Below, in pieces: positions 19,519-29,680 of a stretch of 64,000 nucleotides of DNA. Numbering within the stretch: the stretch's first letter is position 1; the number at the start of each line of letters is the position of its first letter. This DNA comes from Thermoplasmata archaeon (GTDB lineage Archaea > Thermoplasmatota > Thermoplasmata > Thermoplasmatales > Thermoplasmataceae): the NCBI GenBank assembly GCA_021794355.1, contig JAJYRA010000031.1, positions 1 through 64,000 of the forward strand, given 5' to 3'. The notes below the pieces were generated by a model. That model saw nothing but the letters and a program-made list of their open reading frames with translations, was not told the origin of the DNA and searched no databases. A program made the translations under genes and the position numbers.

Positions 19519-20475
19519 ATGAAATTTGGTGTTGTGGGTATTGGAAACCATGCAATAAATAGAGTGATGCCAGCTATATTGGAAAGTGGCAATGAAATTG
19601 CAGGAATTACAACGGCAAATCAGGAAAAGGGAAATATAATTTCTGAAAAGTTTGGATGTAAATACTATCCCAATTACGCTGAAATGTTGTCCAGTGACAT
19701 AGACTCCATCTATGTTGGTTCACCCAATTTTATGCATTTTGAACATGTCAAAAAAGGTTTAAACAACAGTAAAAACGTCCTTGTGGAAAAGCAGATGACT
19801 TTGAGATCAGCGGATGCGAAGGAATTGACAAATCTGGCATCGGAAAAAAAAGTAAAACTTGCAGTGGGATTTCACTTAAGAATGCATCCAGCAGTGGATT
19901 ACATCAAAAAAGAACTTGTGAAACCGGAAGATCCAATAATTTATCAATCCGGAATATGGAGCTATAATAGTACGGTGAGAGAGCAAAGTGCAGATAGCAA
20001 ATGGTGGTCGGAACCTGATAAAGTTGGAGGTGGTTCCATAATGGGAACTGGTGTTCACGTAATTGATACATTAATTTCATTCAACAACAGGTTTCCAAGA
20101 AAGGTAACTGCGTTCAGAATACCTGAAGAGAAAATAATTGATGAGACAATGATAGTTAATATGCAATTTGAAAGGAGTTTTGCTACAGCTCTATCCTCCC
20201 GGCAGATGGAAGGAAATTACAATGACCTGACTCTTATGACTGGTTCAAATAGGATAACATGCAAGAACTTTTTCTCAACCACTATTGATACCGTATTAAA
20301 ACTGAACGATAAAGAGATTAAAAAGTTCTCGGGAGGGAATCTTTATTCATCCGAGATCGATGAATTCGTGAAATATGTGAACGATGAACCCAGCAAGATT
20401 GCGTCAGGTAATGACGGATATAGGGTTGTAAAGGTTGTAGAAGAGGCACAGAGATTCATTTCTATGGTACGATAA
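19519..20475 (+). CDS. Gfo/Idh/MocA-family oxidoreductase
   Basis: MKFGVVGIGNHAINRVMPAI Rossmann motif, NVLVEKQMTL, GGSIMGTGVHVID. Confidence 0.92.
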   Translation: MKFGVVGIGNHAINRVMPAILESGNEIAGITTANQEKGNIISEKFGCKYYPNYAEMLSSDIDSIYVGSPNFMHFEHVKKGLNNSKNVLVEKQMTLRSADAKELTNLASEKKVKLAVGFHLRMHPAVDYIKKELVKPEDPIIYQSGIWSYNSTVREQSADSKWWSEPDKVGGGSIMGTGVHVIDTLISFNNRFPRKVTAFRIPEEKIIDETMIVNMQFERSFATALSSRQMEGNYNDLTLMTGSNRITCKNFFSTTIDTVLKLNDKEIKKFSGGNLYSSEIDEFVKYVNDEPSKIASGNDGYRVVKVVEEAQRFISMVR

Positions 20476-20495
20476 AGAGTTAGTTAAGTCTACGT

Positions 20496-20876
20496 TCAAA
20501 GACTTTCCCTGGATTCCATCTCCCTGATGAGGTCTCTGGTTAACGTTCTCATCCTTTCGCTCAATTCTTCAATTTTATCCTTCAGTATCTTCTCCATTCT
20601 TGTGGAATTTACTAGGGCATATGTGAAGTAATAGCCCCCGTCCTTAATTGTCTGTGAATCTCTTATTACAAATCCCATTCCGGCCAATTTGAGCAATGAT
20701 CTATAAACCGTGCTCTGATCCTTTCCCACAATTGCAGATATATCCTCCACTCTGAACCATTTTCTCGGAGTAAGAGTGTAAAATACTATCACATCTGTTT
20801 TGCCAAAGTTAAAGACTGACTCAAGCAGATCGGAGCAACAGGCAATATCCGATGTAATTCTGGAGGTTATCTTCAT
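20496..20876 (-). CDS. wHTH transcriptional regulator (TrmB/Lrs14-like)
   Basis: WFRVEDISAIVGKDQSTVYRSLLKLAGMGFVIRDSQ followed by a C-terminal helix. Confidence 0.75.
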   Translation of the reverse strand: MKITSRITSDIACCSDLLESVFNFGKTDVIVFYTLTPRKWFRVEDISAIVGKDQSTVYRSLLKLAGMGFVIRDSQTIKDGGYYFTYALVNSTRMEKILKDKIEELSERMRTLTRDLIREMESRESL

Positions 20877-20968
20877 TTGAACTCATGTGTTAATTGTGAC
20901 ATTATATAAATGGTTTTGTTTGATTTTTCCAAAACCGTAACATTCATAAACTTACCATTGATATCCAT

Positions 20969-21388
20969 TTGAATTCGAAGATGACAGACGAAGATAAAGA
21001 ATTGGAAGAAATAAGAAAGAGGATGATGTCTCGGATTCAGGAAGAGAATGTAAGAAAGGAGGTTAAAAAAGTGAAACCAGTAGAATTAAATGATCGAAGT
21101 TTCAATGATGAGGTTAAAAAGAACAAAATAATGGTGGTGGATTTTTGGGCTTCATGGTGTGCACCCTGCAGATTCTTATCACCCATCGTAGAGGAGCTAG
21201 CTCAGGAATATGATGGAAAAATCTCATTTGGAAAAGTTGATGTTGATGCAAATCCAGAAGTCAGTTCATCCTTCAATATAACCAGTATCCCAACCGTTAT
21301 AATGTTTAAGAATGGTAAGGTGGCAGATGTAAGCATTGGTGCTGTACCCAAGCCTATGCTGGAAGCTAAACTTAAAAAACTGTTGTGA
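20969..21388 (+). CDS. Thioredoxin with charged N-terminal extension
   Basis: VVDFWASWCAPCRFLSPIVEEL; C-terminal TSIPTVIMFKNG. Confidence 0.95.
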   Translation: MNSKMTDEDKELEEIRKRMMSRIQEENVRKEVKKVKPVELNDRSFNDEVKKNKIMVVDFWASWCAPCRFLSPIVEELAQEYDGKISFGKVDVDANPEVSSSFNITSIPTVIMFKNGKVADVSIGAVPKPMLEAKLKKLL

Positions 21389-21391
21389 CGT

Positions 21392-21425
21392 GGCAATCTC
21401 ATACAGTCGAGTATGGGACTTTGCC
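21392..21425 (+). other. Hairpin (12 paired positions, one internal loop) immediately 3' of the thioredoxin gene, followed by T4
   Basis: GGCAA-T-CTCATAC-AGTCGA-GTATGGG-ACT-TTGCC-TTTT; arms pair with one G-T wobble. Confidence 0.6.
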
Positions 21426-21809
21426 TTTTCAGGGATCGTCCCGGAGTTAGGTTGGGAGAATATAAAAAGAAAGAAAGGAAGAAAATAGAACTGGAGTTGA
21501 TTAGGAACCGCTGATCTTTCACATGAATGTGGTTCTGTGATTGTATCTATGATCGGAATGGATGCTTTGGGTGAAAAGATTTAAAGACCACTTCAATAAC
21601 CCAGACATGAATCTATATTCGGGATGGATCATTACGAATTTACTTGCTCAGAGATAAGAACGATAGGGAAAAACAAAAACAGGGATTGGTGAAGGGAAGA
21701 TGTACATTAAAATAAAAAAGATGAAGTTGGAAGGATACAGAAATGGAATGAACCTAATGATCTACCAACTCTCAAATAAAATGCTTGGGATCTCATTGGA
21801 GGAAATTAG

Positions 21810-22778
21810 ATGAAATATGATATAATTATAATAGGAGGTGCGTTTGCTGGGCTCACAGCCGCCATTTATTCAGCACGTCAGGGTATGAAAACCCTAGTGG
21901 TCACTAAAGATATCGGAGGTCAGGGATTACTTACCACAGACATTCAAAACTACCCGGGATTTGAATCAATTTCCGGGTTCGACCTGGCATCCAAATTCCA
22001 AGGTCAGGCACAATTATATGGCTGCGAATTTATATATGACGAAATCAGGTCAGTGAATGATAATGAGGGCTCTTTTCTTCTTCAGGGAATTTCTGAACAG
22101 TATGAATCCGATGCATTGGTATTGGCCTTTGGAAAAACTCCCAGAGACCTTGGAAGTAAAGGCGAAGAAAAATATAAGGGAAGGGGCGTATCATACTGCT
22201 CAATATGTGACGGTCCACTATACAGGAAGAAAGTGGTTCTTGTTGCAGGAGCCGGTGATCACGCTCTTCAGGCAGCACTCTATCTTGGTACAGTAGCATC
22301 AACGGTATACGTGACACAGAAGGGAAACAGAATATCTGGATCGGAAGACATGATTCAACAGACTAAATCTCTACAAAATGTTGAATTCCTGTATGAATCA
22401 GAAGTTGAAGAGATTTTAGGGGATAGGACTGTGAATTCCGTTCTACTTAAGAAGAAAGATGGTTCTGAAAATAAACTACCTGTTAACGCAGTATTTGTAG
22501 AAATGGGATATATTGCGAAAACTGATATGCTACGGGGATTCGTAGATATGAATAAGGACAATGAGGTGGTAATCGATATGAGTGGTAAGACCAGCCATGA
22601 AGGAGTGTTTGCAGCTGGAGACGTTACAAACATACCTTACAAACAGGCAGTCATATCTGCGGGTCAGGGTTCAGTAGCCGCCTTGAGTGCCATTAATTAC
22701 GTGCATAAGAAACGAGGGAAAGGGGCTGTAAGAAGTGACTGGAAGTTTGTTGATCTGAATAAAAAACCAAAGGCATAA
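21810..22778 (+). CDS. trxB: Thioredoxin reductase-like FAD-dependent oxidoreductase
   Basis: IIIGGAFAGLTAAIYSARQGM, YCSICDG redox motif, HEGVFAAGDVTN. Confidence 0.92.
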   Translation: MKYDIIIIGGAFAGLTAAIYSARQGMKTLVVTKDIGGQGLLTTDIQNYPGFESISGFDLASKFQGQAQLYGCEFIYDEIRSVNDNEGSFLLQGISEQYESDALVLAFGKTPRDLGSKGEEKYKGRGVSYCSICDGPLYRKKVVLVAGAGDHALQAALYLGTVASTVYVTQKGNRISGSEDMIQQTKSLQNVEFLYESEVEEILGDRTVNSVLLKKKDGSENKLPVNAVFVEMGYIAKTDMLRGFVDMNKDNEVVIDMSGKTSHEGVFAAGDVTNIPYKQAVISAGQGSVAALSAINYVHKKRGKGAVRSDWKFVDLNKKPKA

Positions 22779-22780
22779 CC

Positions 22781-23110
22781 GTGAATATTATAACCACTAG
22801 GGATGGCTTTGACTCGAAGGGCCGAAAAAGGATACAGCAGCAAAATAGGGACATTACCATATTGCAATTGGAGGGTAAATTCTACGCTTTTGATTCTCAA
22901 TGCCCCCATAGAGGTGGTCCCATGTTCCTATGCAAGTACATAAAGAATAAGGGTATAATGTGCCCATCACACCACATCATTTTTAAACTGGAAGGGGGAG
23001 AAATTCTGGAAAACCCGATTCCCGTTTCCATGGGAGATTATTCACACTCTGAAAATTTGAAAACCTATGGAATCATAGAAAGGGAAAAAGACCTAGAAAT
23101 TATAATTTAA
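22781..23110 (+). CDS. Rieske [2Fe-2S] domain protein
   Basis: CPHRGGPM...IMCPSHHIIF, i.e. C-x-H ... C-x2-H. Confidence 0.88.
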   Translation: MNIITTRDGFDSKGRKRIQQQNRDITILQLEGKFYAFDSQCPHRGGPMFLCKYIKNKGIMCPSHHIIFKLEGGEILENPIPVSMGDYSHSENLKTYGIIEREKDLEIII

Positions 23111-24179
23111 ATTTTTTTCGGTTGGATTTCCACGAAACCTTCCTGAGAAGTGAATCTATATAATCAGATTGAAAGTCCTGTTTTAAAGCCTCCTTAAGGA
23201 GGGATTCGGATTCATCCAGTCTGTTTATTTCATATAGGCACATGGCCTTGGTAATTTTAGCTTCAGGATCATCAGCCATTTCAATTGCCATATCCAGATA
23301 TCCCATGGATTTATTGTATTCTTTCTTAGCCATCATTATCTTTCCCATTAAAATATAATATTCAGGGTCTTCATCATCGTGGCTTTTCTCAAGCGTGTTA
23401 AAAGCATCGTCCAGCATATCTGATTCAAAATAAAACTCTGCCAATTCCATTGCATAATCGGGATCTGAATCTGAAACTTCAAAAGCCTTAGAATAATACT
23501 TTTCTGCAAGTTCCCCATCTTCCAGCTCATCCATTACTGCAGCTATCTCAGAGTAAAATAAAGGTTCTTCTGGTTCAAGCCTTAGGCATTTAGTGATGTA
23601 TTCCAGTGCCTCACCTAGATGATCCTCTGCAAGTTCGTTCTGGTATAACAGATATGCAATATCCACATTATCGGGATCTTCATTCAAATTCTTCGTAAGG
23701 AGATCAGTGGATTCCTGTATCTTGCCGGATTCCTTTAAGATTAAGGCATAATTCGTGCTATAGATAGGGTTCTTATCCATTTCATAGGCAATTTTTGCCT
23801 CCTTAAGTGCTTTTGAATCCTCTTCCATGTCCATATATATATTGCTCTTTAAGAGGTGCACCTCTGCCATATCTCCGTGTCTTTGGGCCTCATTGGCAAG
23901 TCTCAACCCCTCCTCATTTTCTCCTGATGCATATAGCATGGACGCATATTGAAGGGTATATTCTGGTTTCTCTGAATCCTTCTTGTAGGCCAGTTCAGCG
24001 TGAGTTAAGGCCTTTTCAATATCACCTATTTGGGCAAAAGCTTCAGATGCGAGGGAATACGCTTCAGGGCTTTCAGAATTAACCTCTATAGCTTTTATGA
24101 ATTTCTCCAGACTCTTCTCATACTCACCCTGAGTCAATAACTCAAAGCCTTCCGCTATTTCTATATTGTAATCAACCAA
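23100..24179 (-). CDS. TPR-repeat protein
   Basis: Tandem TPR-like repeats (e.g. AYSLASEAFAQIGDIEKALTHAELAYKKDSEKPEY) over 359 aa. Confidence 0.9.
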   Translation of the reverse strand: MVDYNIEIAEGFELLTQGEYEKSLEKFIKAIEVNSESPEAYSLASEAFAQIGDIEKALTHAELAYKKDSEKPEYTLQYASMLYASGENEEGLRLANEAQRHGDMAEVHLLKSNIYMDMEEDSKALKEAKIAYEMDKNPIYSTNYALILKESGKIQESTDLLTKNLNEDPDNVDIAYLLYQNELAEDHLGEALEYITKCLRLEPEEPLFYSEIAAVMDELEDGELAEKYYSKAFEVSDSDPDYAMELAEFYFESDMLDDAFNTLEKSHDDEDPEYYILMGKIMMAKKEYNKSMGYLDMAIEMADDPEAKITKAMCLYEINRLDESESLLKEALKQDFQSDYIDSLLRKVSWKSNRKKFKL

Positions 24180-24187
24180 TCTAATCC

Positions 24188-25267
24188 ATGGTTTATTATG
24201 AATTCCTATTCATATATTGCCATCATAATCAAGAAAAGATATTAGGAAAAATTCCATATGTATCTATGGATCAATATGTGGCCGAGCTCTGCGCAGTTAT
24301 GACAAGCGATTTCTACAGGGAGGGCTTTGGAAATACACCCATGTTAAAATATGAGCTTAAGAACGGGTCAATTGTTTATGCTAAATTGGAATATTTCAAT
24401 CTTTATGGTTCCATAAAGGACAGGGGTGCTTTCTTCATGATAGATCACCTGCTTCATACCATTAAGGATCTTAAAAAGAAGACCATAGTGGAGGGTACTT
24501 CAGGAAACACCGGTATCGCAACAGGAAATATATGCAGAAAACTCGGGTTAAAGTCAATTCTATTCATTCCTCCAGGTACTTCGCAGGGAACAAAAGATGA
24601 ATTGTATCGTTCGGGAGCGGAGGTAATAGAAACTGATGAACCAAAGGATACCACCAGTACTGAGAAGGCTATAAATTTAGCACTGGACCTTGCCATAAAG
24701 GAGCCTGAAAAATATGTCTCTCTGCACCAGCATGGAAATGAATACAATTACCTATCGCACGTATATACAACTGGTCCTGAGGCCGAAACTCAAATTGGTC
24801 ATTTACCTGATGCCGTTGTCATTGCCATGGGTACTGGAGGATCCATAATTGGAAACAGTAAATACTTTAAGGAAAGAAATTCCAAAACAGGAATATACAT
24901 GCTACAATCCGATCAGTCCTCCTACATACAGGGGGTCAGAAATTTCTTAAAGGCAAAGGATAAGGCCATAATAGAAAAAAACATATCCCTGGTTAACAAG
25001 ATTGTGAATGTGAGTGAAGCAGATGCCGCAAAGGGTGTCAGAAAACTTGCAGATGAGCTTGAGATGTATGTTGGTTTTTCGTCTGGGGCTAATTTCATGG
25101 GAGCAATAAATATAGGGCTCAATTCAGATAATATGGATGTTTTCACAGTTTTTCCTGATAGTGGAACAAAATATAATGATCTTTATTTGAGAAAGAACAT
25201 ATTTAACGAAAGTGAAATACGGAATCTCGCTCCAGACGTGAAAAGGAAGAGAAAGGAATTTATTTGA
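24188..25267 (+). CDS. PLP-dependent cysteine synthase-family enzyme
   Basis: LEYFNLYGSIKDRGAFFMI (PLP Lys), EGTSGNTGIATGNICRKLG, MGTGGSIIGNSKYFKE. The true start may be an internal Met. Confidence 0.85.
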   Translation: MVYYEFLFIYCHHNQEKILGKIPYVSMDQYVAELCAVMTSDFYREGFGNTPMLKYELKNGSIVYAKLEYFNLYGSIKDRGAFFMIDHLLHTIKDLKKKTIVEGTSGNTGIATGNICRKLGLKSILFIPPGTSQGTKDELYRSGAEVIETDEPKDTTSTEKAINLALDLAIKEPEKYVSLHQHGNEYNYLSHVYTTGPEAETQIGHLPDAVVIAMGTGGSIIGNSKYFKERNSKTGIYMLQSDQSSYIQGVRNFLKAKDKAIIEKNISLVNKIVNVSEADAAKGVRKLADELEMYVGFSSGANFMGAINIGLNSDNMDVFTVFPDSGTKYNDLYLRKNIFNESEIRNLAPDVKRKRKEFI

Positions 25268-26021
25268 ATAGGTCGAAATTTACATTCCTGTTAAAAGTTG
25301 CCTCTCTTTTTTCGATAAAAGATCTTGCACCTTCCTTTTGATTTTCTGTCTTAAAGCAATTTCCAAAATACTCTTTTTCCCTATCCATCATGTTCCCAGA
25401 ACCGTTTCGGATAAGCTCCTTAATGTACGCAAGTGATTCAAAGGGCATTTTTTCATATAACTTTGCTGTTTCCATGGATCTTTCAAGATATTTCTCGTTG
25501 ATTTCATTGAGAATTCCAAGATTTAAAGCGTCCTGTGCCCCAATCTTTTTTCCCATGGAGGTCATTTCAAAGGCTTTACTTTCCCCAATAATCCTTTTTA
25601 ATCTCTGGGTTCCACCAAAGCCCGGGATAATACCCAGGGTCACCTCTGGTAAACCGAATATTGTTTCCGGATGGGAAATTCGAATATCACATGCAAGGGC
25701 CAATTCGAAACCGCCTCCCAGAGCAAATCCATGTATAGCTGCCAAAACCGGCATGGGTCTTTCCTGAATTGTATTCATTACATCATGTCCACGTTTTGCA
25801 AATTCATATCCTGTTTTCGAGTCTAGATTCAGGAAAACATTAATATCTGCACCGGCACTGAAAGCTCTGTTCATACCCGTAATAACAGCTATGTTTCTAT
25901 GATCCTTTAGAGCTTCTCCTATTTCCTCAATGGTTTCAATATCAAGGGGATTTAACTTCTTTTCTCTCTTAATAGCGATTTTGATTATTCTACCATTTCT
26001 TTCCACTTCAATATTGTTCAT
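25260..26021 (-). CDS. Enoyl-CoA hydratase/isomerase family protein
   Basis: AIHGFALGGGFELALACDIRIS, FGLPEVTLGIIPGFGGTQRL. Confidence 0.93.
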   Translation of the reverse strand: MNNIEVERNGRIIKIAIKREKKLNPLDIETIEEIGEALKDHRNIAVITGMNRAFSAGADINVFLNLDSKTGYEFAKRGHDVMNTIQERPMPVLAAIHGFALGGGFELALACDIRISHPETIFGLPEVTLGIIPGFGGTQRLKRIIGESKAFEMTSMGKKIGAQDALNLGILNEINEKYLERSMETAKLYEKMPFESLAYIKELIRNGSGNMMDREKEYFGNCFKTENQKEGARSFIEKREATFNRNVNFDLFK

Positions 26022-26866
26022 TTCTTCACCTCGTATTTGTAGAATCCCTCACCGGATTTTCTTCCTAGCTTTCCAGAATTGACAAAATTCCTTAGGGTAA
26101 CAGGAGCCTTAAATCTTGGATCTCCATAATTAATATATAAAACCTCCATTATGTCCTGGCATACGTCAAGACCAATAAAATCTGCCAGCTCAAGCGGCCC
26201 CATTGGATGATTCATTCCAAGCCTGAATGTTTTATCTATATCTCTTGCATTTGCAACATTTTCTTCAAATACCAGAATGGCCTCCCTGATTAGGGGCATT
26301 AGTACCCTATTGGAAACAAATCCCGGGAAATCTTTCACAAAAACTGGATCCTTTCCCACATTAACCAGCAAATCTGAGGCTTTTTTAAGGTAAAACTCAG
26401 TTGTTAATTCAGAGGAAACAACTTCCACCAACTTCATGATGGGCACTGGGTTAAAGAAATGTATCCCCAAAAAACGTTCTGGGTTGCGAACGTATTTTGA
26501 TAAGAAATTTATGGAAATGGATGAGGTATTCGTTCCAATTATTACATCTTTATCCACAGTATCGGAAATTTTTGAAAGTGTATCAGTTTTAATTTCCAAT
26601 TTTTCAAAAACGGCTTCTATAACGAGGTCACTTCTTCTAACACTCTCCATACTATCTGAAAAGTTAATTCGTTTAAGAATATCTTCTGGAGATTCGGATA
26701 TGGCATGCTTGGAATATAACTTATTGAGTGATTCAAGAATGGATTTTTCTGCCATATTCAAGGCTGTTTGATCCACATCCACCTGATTTACATCGTAGCC
26801 ATTTTGAGCAAATATTTGTCCTATTCCTCTTCCCATTGTTCCAGAACCTATGACAGAAACTTTCAA
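26018..26866 (-). CDS. 3-hydroxyacyl-CoA dehydrogenase
   Basis: KVSVIGSGTMGRGIGQIFAQNGYDV; LGIHFFNPVPIMKLVEVV; start moved to the TTG before KVSVIG, giving a short overlap with the thiolase ORF. Confidence 0.93.
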   Translation of the reverse strand: MKVSVIGSGTMGRGIGQIFAQNGYDVNQVDVDQTALNMAEKSILESLNKLYSKHAISESPEDILKRINFSDSMESVRRSDLVIEAVFEKLEIKTDTLSKISDTVDKDVIIGTNTSSISINFLSKYVRNPERFLGIHFFNPVPIMKLVEVVSSELTTEFYLKKASDLLVNVGKDPVFVKDFPGFVSNRVLMPLIREAILVFEENVANARDIDKTFRLGMNHPMGPLELADFIGLDVCQDIMEVLYINYGDPRFKAPVTLRNFVNSGKLGRKSGEGFYKYEVKK

Positions 26867-28038
26867 TTTACCACCTCGATGGCCATTGAATGACCTCCAC
26901 CTCCTCCGTGGCATAGTGTTGCTATTCCTTTCTCCATTTTTCTCTGCCTAAGTGCATGTAACAAAGTTACAACTATTCTGGCCCCACTGCTTCCAAGCGG
27001 ATGACCTATGGCAATGGCCCCACCGTTCACATTAAATCTGTCGTTATCGATTCCTAGTTGATCCCTCAATAAAATGCAGCCTCCCGAAAATGCTTCATTA
27101 TGCTCCACTAAATCAAAATCGTTAATTTTCCAGTCACATCTATGCAACATCTCCTTGGTAGATTTAATTGGTGCTTCAATAAAATCCCTGGAATCCATGC
27201 TTGCGGACCAGAAACCAGTTATCTTTCCTATGGGTTTAAGATCATTATCCTCTACTGCCTTTTTAGAAGCCAATACCAGTGCAGACGCCCCATCAGAAAT
27301 TTGGCTGGAATTTCCTGCAGTGTGAATACCATCGGGATTAAAAGAAGGTCTCAAAGAGGATAGCATTTCCATTGAAGTTTCTCTTATACCCTCGTCGTGA
27401 GAGAGTTCTTCCAATTCTACTATCTCATCTTTAAAACAACCTTTCTTCTGTGCTTCTCCAGCCCTAAAATAACTTTGATATGCATAGTCATCCACCTCTT
27501 TCCTTGTTTGATTATATTTTGCCGAAGTTTTGTCCGCATAATAGCCCATTGAGTTTCCATAGAAAGCATCCATCAGTCCATCGTTATACATCGCATCTGT
27601 GAAACTTTCCCTGTTGGAAAACATATTTTTTACCCCAAATCTAAATTTGCTTGAAATCAAATATGGAGCCCTACTCATGCTTTCCGTACCTCCTGCAACC
27701 ACTATATCCTTTTCACCCAATGAAATTTCCCTGCACCCATTTTCTATGGCAAGCATAGCAGAAGCACAAACAACATTGACAGTATTCTTGGTTACCTCAG
27801 ATCTTATGCCTCCATAGGTACTACACTGACCAGCTGGGTTCTGTCCGTTACCCGATTGTATTACATTTCCAAAAATTACCTCGTCCACCATTTCCTCTCG
27901 GATTTTTGCAGATTTTAAAGCCTCCTTTATGGCATATCCCCCAAGCCTTGTTGCCTCAACGTAGGCCAAGCTCTTTCCAAACTTACCATGGGGGGTTCTT
28001 CTTGCAGAAATAATATAGATATCTTTCACTCCTATCAC
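26863..28038 (-). CDS. Acetyl-CoA C-acetyltransferase (thiolase)
   Basis: NVVCASAMLAIENGCREI, NVNGGAIAIGHPLGSSGARIV, ATLCHGGGGGHSMAIEVV. Confidence 0.95.
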   Translation of the reverse strand: MIGVKDIYIISARRTPHGKFGKSLAYVEATRLGGYAIKEALKSAKIREEMVDEVIFGNVIQSGNGQNPAGQCSTYGGIRSEVTKNTVNVVCASAMLAIENGCREISLGEKDIVVAGGTESMSRAPYLISSKFRFGVKNMFSNRESFTDAMYNDGLMDAFYGNSMGYYADKTSAKYNQTRKEVDDYAYQSYFRAGEAQKKGCFKDEIVELEELSHDEGIRETSMEMLSSLRPSFNPDGIHTAGNSSQISDGASALVLASKKAVEDNDLKPIGKITGFWSASMDSRDFIEAPIKSTKEMLHRCDWKINDFDLVEHNEAFSGGCILLRDQLGIDNDRFNVNGGAIAIGHPLGSSGARIVVTLLHALRQRKMEKGIATLCHGGGGGHSMAIEVVN

Positions 28039-28118
28039 CTCTTTATGTTATATTTGTTTATATGTTTTACAATTTTTATAAACGATTGCTTCATACATAC
28101 ATTTTATAATACAATTCA

Positions 28119-28934
28119 TCATTTTTCTGTTCTTGCCACCTCAAGATTTCGACTTATCCAGTCACTATAACTTCCAAGGTATAACCTTGGCCTGATACCG
28201 AGTTCTTCCATTGCCAGAAAGTTAACACATGATGTAACGCCAGAACCGCAATAAATAATGTCACCATCACCAATGTCCTTAAAATACTCTTTTAAGGATT
28301 CAACATCTTTCAGTTTTCCATCTTCCATAAGTTCTGTATATGGAATATTTATGGCACCGGGAATTCTCCCTGGAAAGCGATCTATGGGTTCACTCTCACC
28401 GTTATACCTGTACACTTCCCTTGCGTCTATAATCTTATATTTACCCTTTGAATCGATCACATCCTCATGTGTAGCTAAAATACTCCTATTTATGTGAACA
28501 TTCACTTGACCATGCTTTGATTCACGGTTATCTCCCACCTCAACTGGAAACCCTAATTTTATCCAGCCTTCGAACCCTCCATTCAGTACTAAAACATCCT
28601 CATTCCCTATTAACCTTAAAAGAAACCACATTCTGGCAGCCCCAGATAGGTTATCATCATAGCATACCGCCCCCTTGGTTTTATCCATTCCTGCCTCTTC
28701 CAGCCTAAATTTGAACTTCTTAAGGTCAGGAAGTGGGTGTCTCCCGCCTGTTTTTCCAGGTTTCGAGGCCATATGCTCGTTTAAATCCATAAAACAGGAA
28801 CCCGGAATGTGTCCTTCTTCATATTTCATCTTACCATAATTTGGGTCAGTTAACCTATATCTGCAGTCAAAAATAACCTTATCCTGAAAGTTATTCCTTA
28901 ACTCAGATGCCGATATTAGTACCTTTTGAAACAT
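28119..28934 (-). CDS. Rhodanese-type sulfurtransferase (two rhodanese domains)
   Basis: Two rhodanese modules; active-site loop IIYCGSGVTSCVNFLAM. Confidence 0.93.
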   Translation of the reverse strand: MFQKVLISASELRNNFQDKVIFDCRYRLTDPNYGKMKYEEGHIPGSCFMDLNEHMASKPGKTGGRHPLPDLKKFKFRLEEAGMDKTKGAVCYDDNLSGAARMWFLLRLIGNEDVLVLNGGFEGWIKLGFPVEVGDNRESKHGQVNVHINRSILATHEDVIDSKGKYKIIDAREVYRYNGESEPIDRFPGRIPGAINIPYTELMEDGKLKDVESLKEYFKDIGDGDIIYCGSGVTSCVNFLAMEELGIRPRLYLGSYSDWISRNLEVARTEK

Positions 28935-29020
28935 AGTTTGCTATTCCGTTTATTTATTTATCATTTGTCACACAGATCCTCTATGGCTAAAGATATTATA
29001 GATGTAATTTATTTAGTATT

Positions 29021-29446
29021 GTGCTAATTATGAATGATCTGAAGGAGTTGACCAAGAAGGAGAGGGACTGTTTGATTTCTATTGGTCAGCATGATTCAGA
29101 AAAATTTCCCCTCAGGTTAATCGATTTATCAGAAAGCCTTAATATTAGATCTCCAACTGCACTAAATCTTGTCAAAAGACTTGAAAATAAGAAATTATTA
29201 ACACATATGAAGGGAATGATTCTATTGACTGGAAAAGGAAAGTCCTTTTACCATGAAATTGAGGAAAATCACCGTATACTGGAAACACTTATGGTAGAAT
29301 ATGGAATGGATCTTGGAAAGGCCTGTTTGTTATCTGAGAACATAGATTACCTAGTAGATCACAGGTCCATAGACAACATGTTTGTTAAGTTGGGTAAGCC
29401 TATTAAATGTCCACATGGAAGAATAATTGAACAATTTCATGACTGA
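29021..29446 (+). CDS. DtxR/MntR-family metal-dependent regulator
   Basis: LRLIDLSESLNIRSPTALNLVKRLENKKLLTHMKGMILLTGKG; C-terminal CPHGR. Confidence 0.85.
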   Translation: MLIMNDLKELTKKERDCLISIGQHDSEKFPLRLIDLSESLNIRSPTALNLVKRLENKKLLTHMKGMILLTGKGKSFYHEIEENHRILETLMVEYGMDLGKACLLSENIDYLVDHRSIDNMFVKLGKPIKCPHGRIIEQFHD

Positions 29447-29680
29447 ATTTATAATTTAGGTGATAGTTTTTTTCGCCCATTTTAGGTTTGATTGCTACCA
29501 AAAATGAAAAATTCGTTATTAGGATACAGTATTTACGACTTCGGATAATTAGGATATTTCAAAGAAAAGTTCGCCTAAACAAAATGGATCAAGTACTGAC
29601 AAAAGGAGCCATTTAATTCTCTTCCCTTTGAACAAACAAGCTTCAAAAGAAACAAAAATAAAACTTTATGTGGTTTTTTA

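Noticed and set aside
25390-25767. 125-aa + strand ORF
   Set aside because: Antisense to enoyl-CoA hydratase; shadow ORF.
29519-29560. Direct repeat ATTAGGATA (two copies) upstream of the GH15 gene
   Set aside because: Only 9 nt in AT-rich DNA; too weak to separate from chance without comparison.
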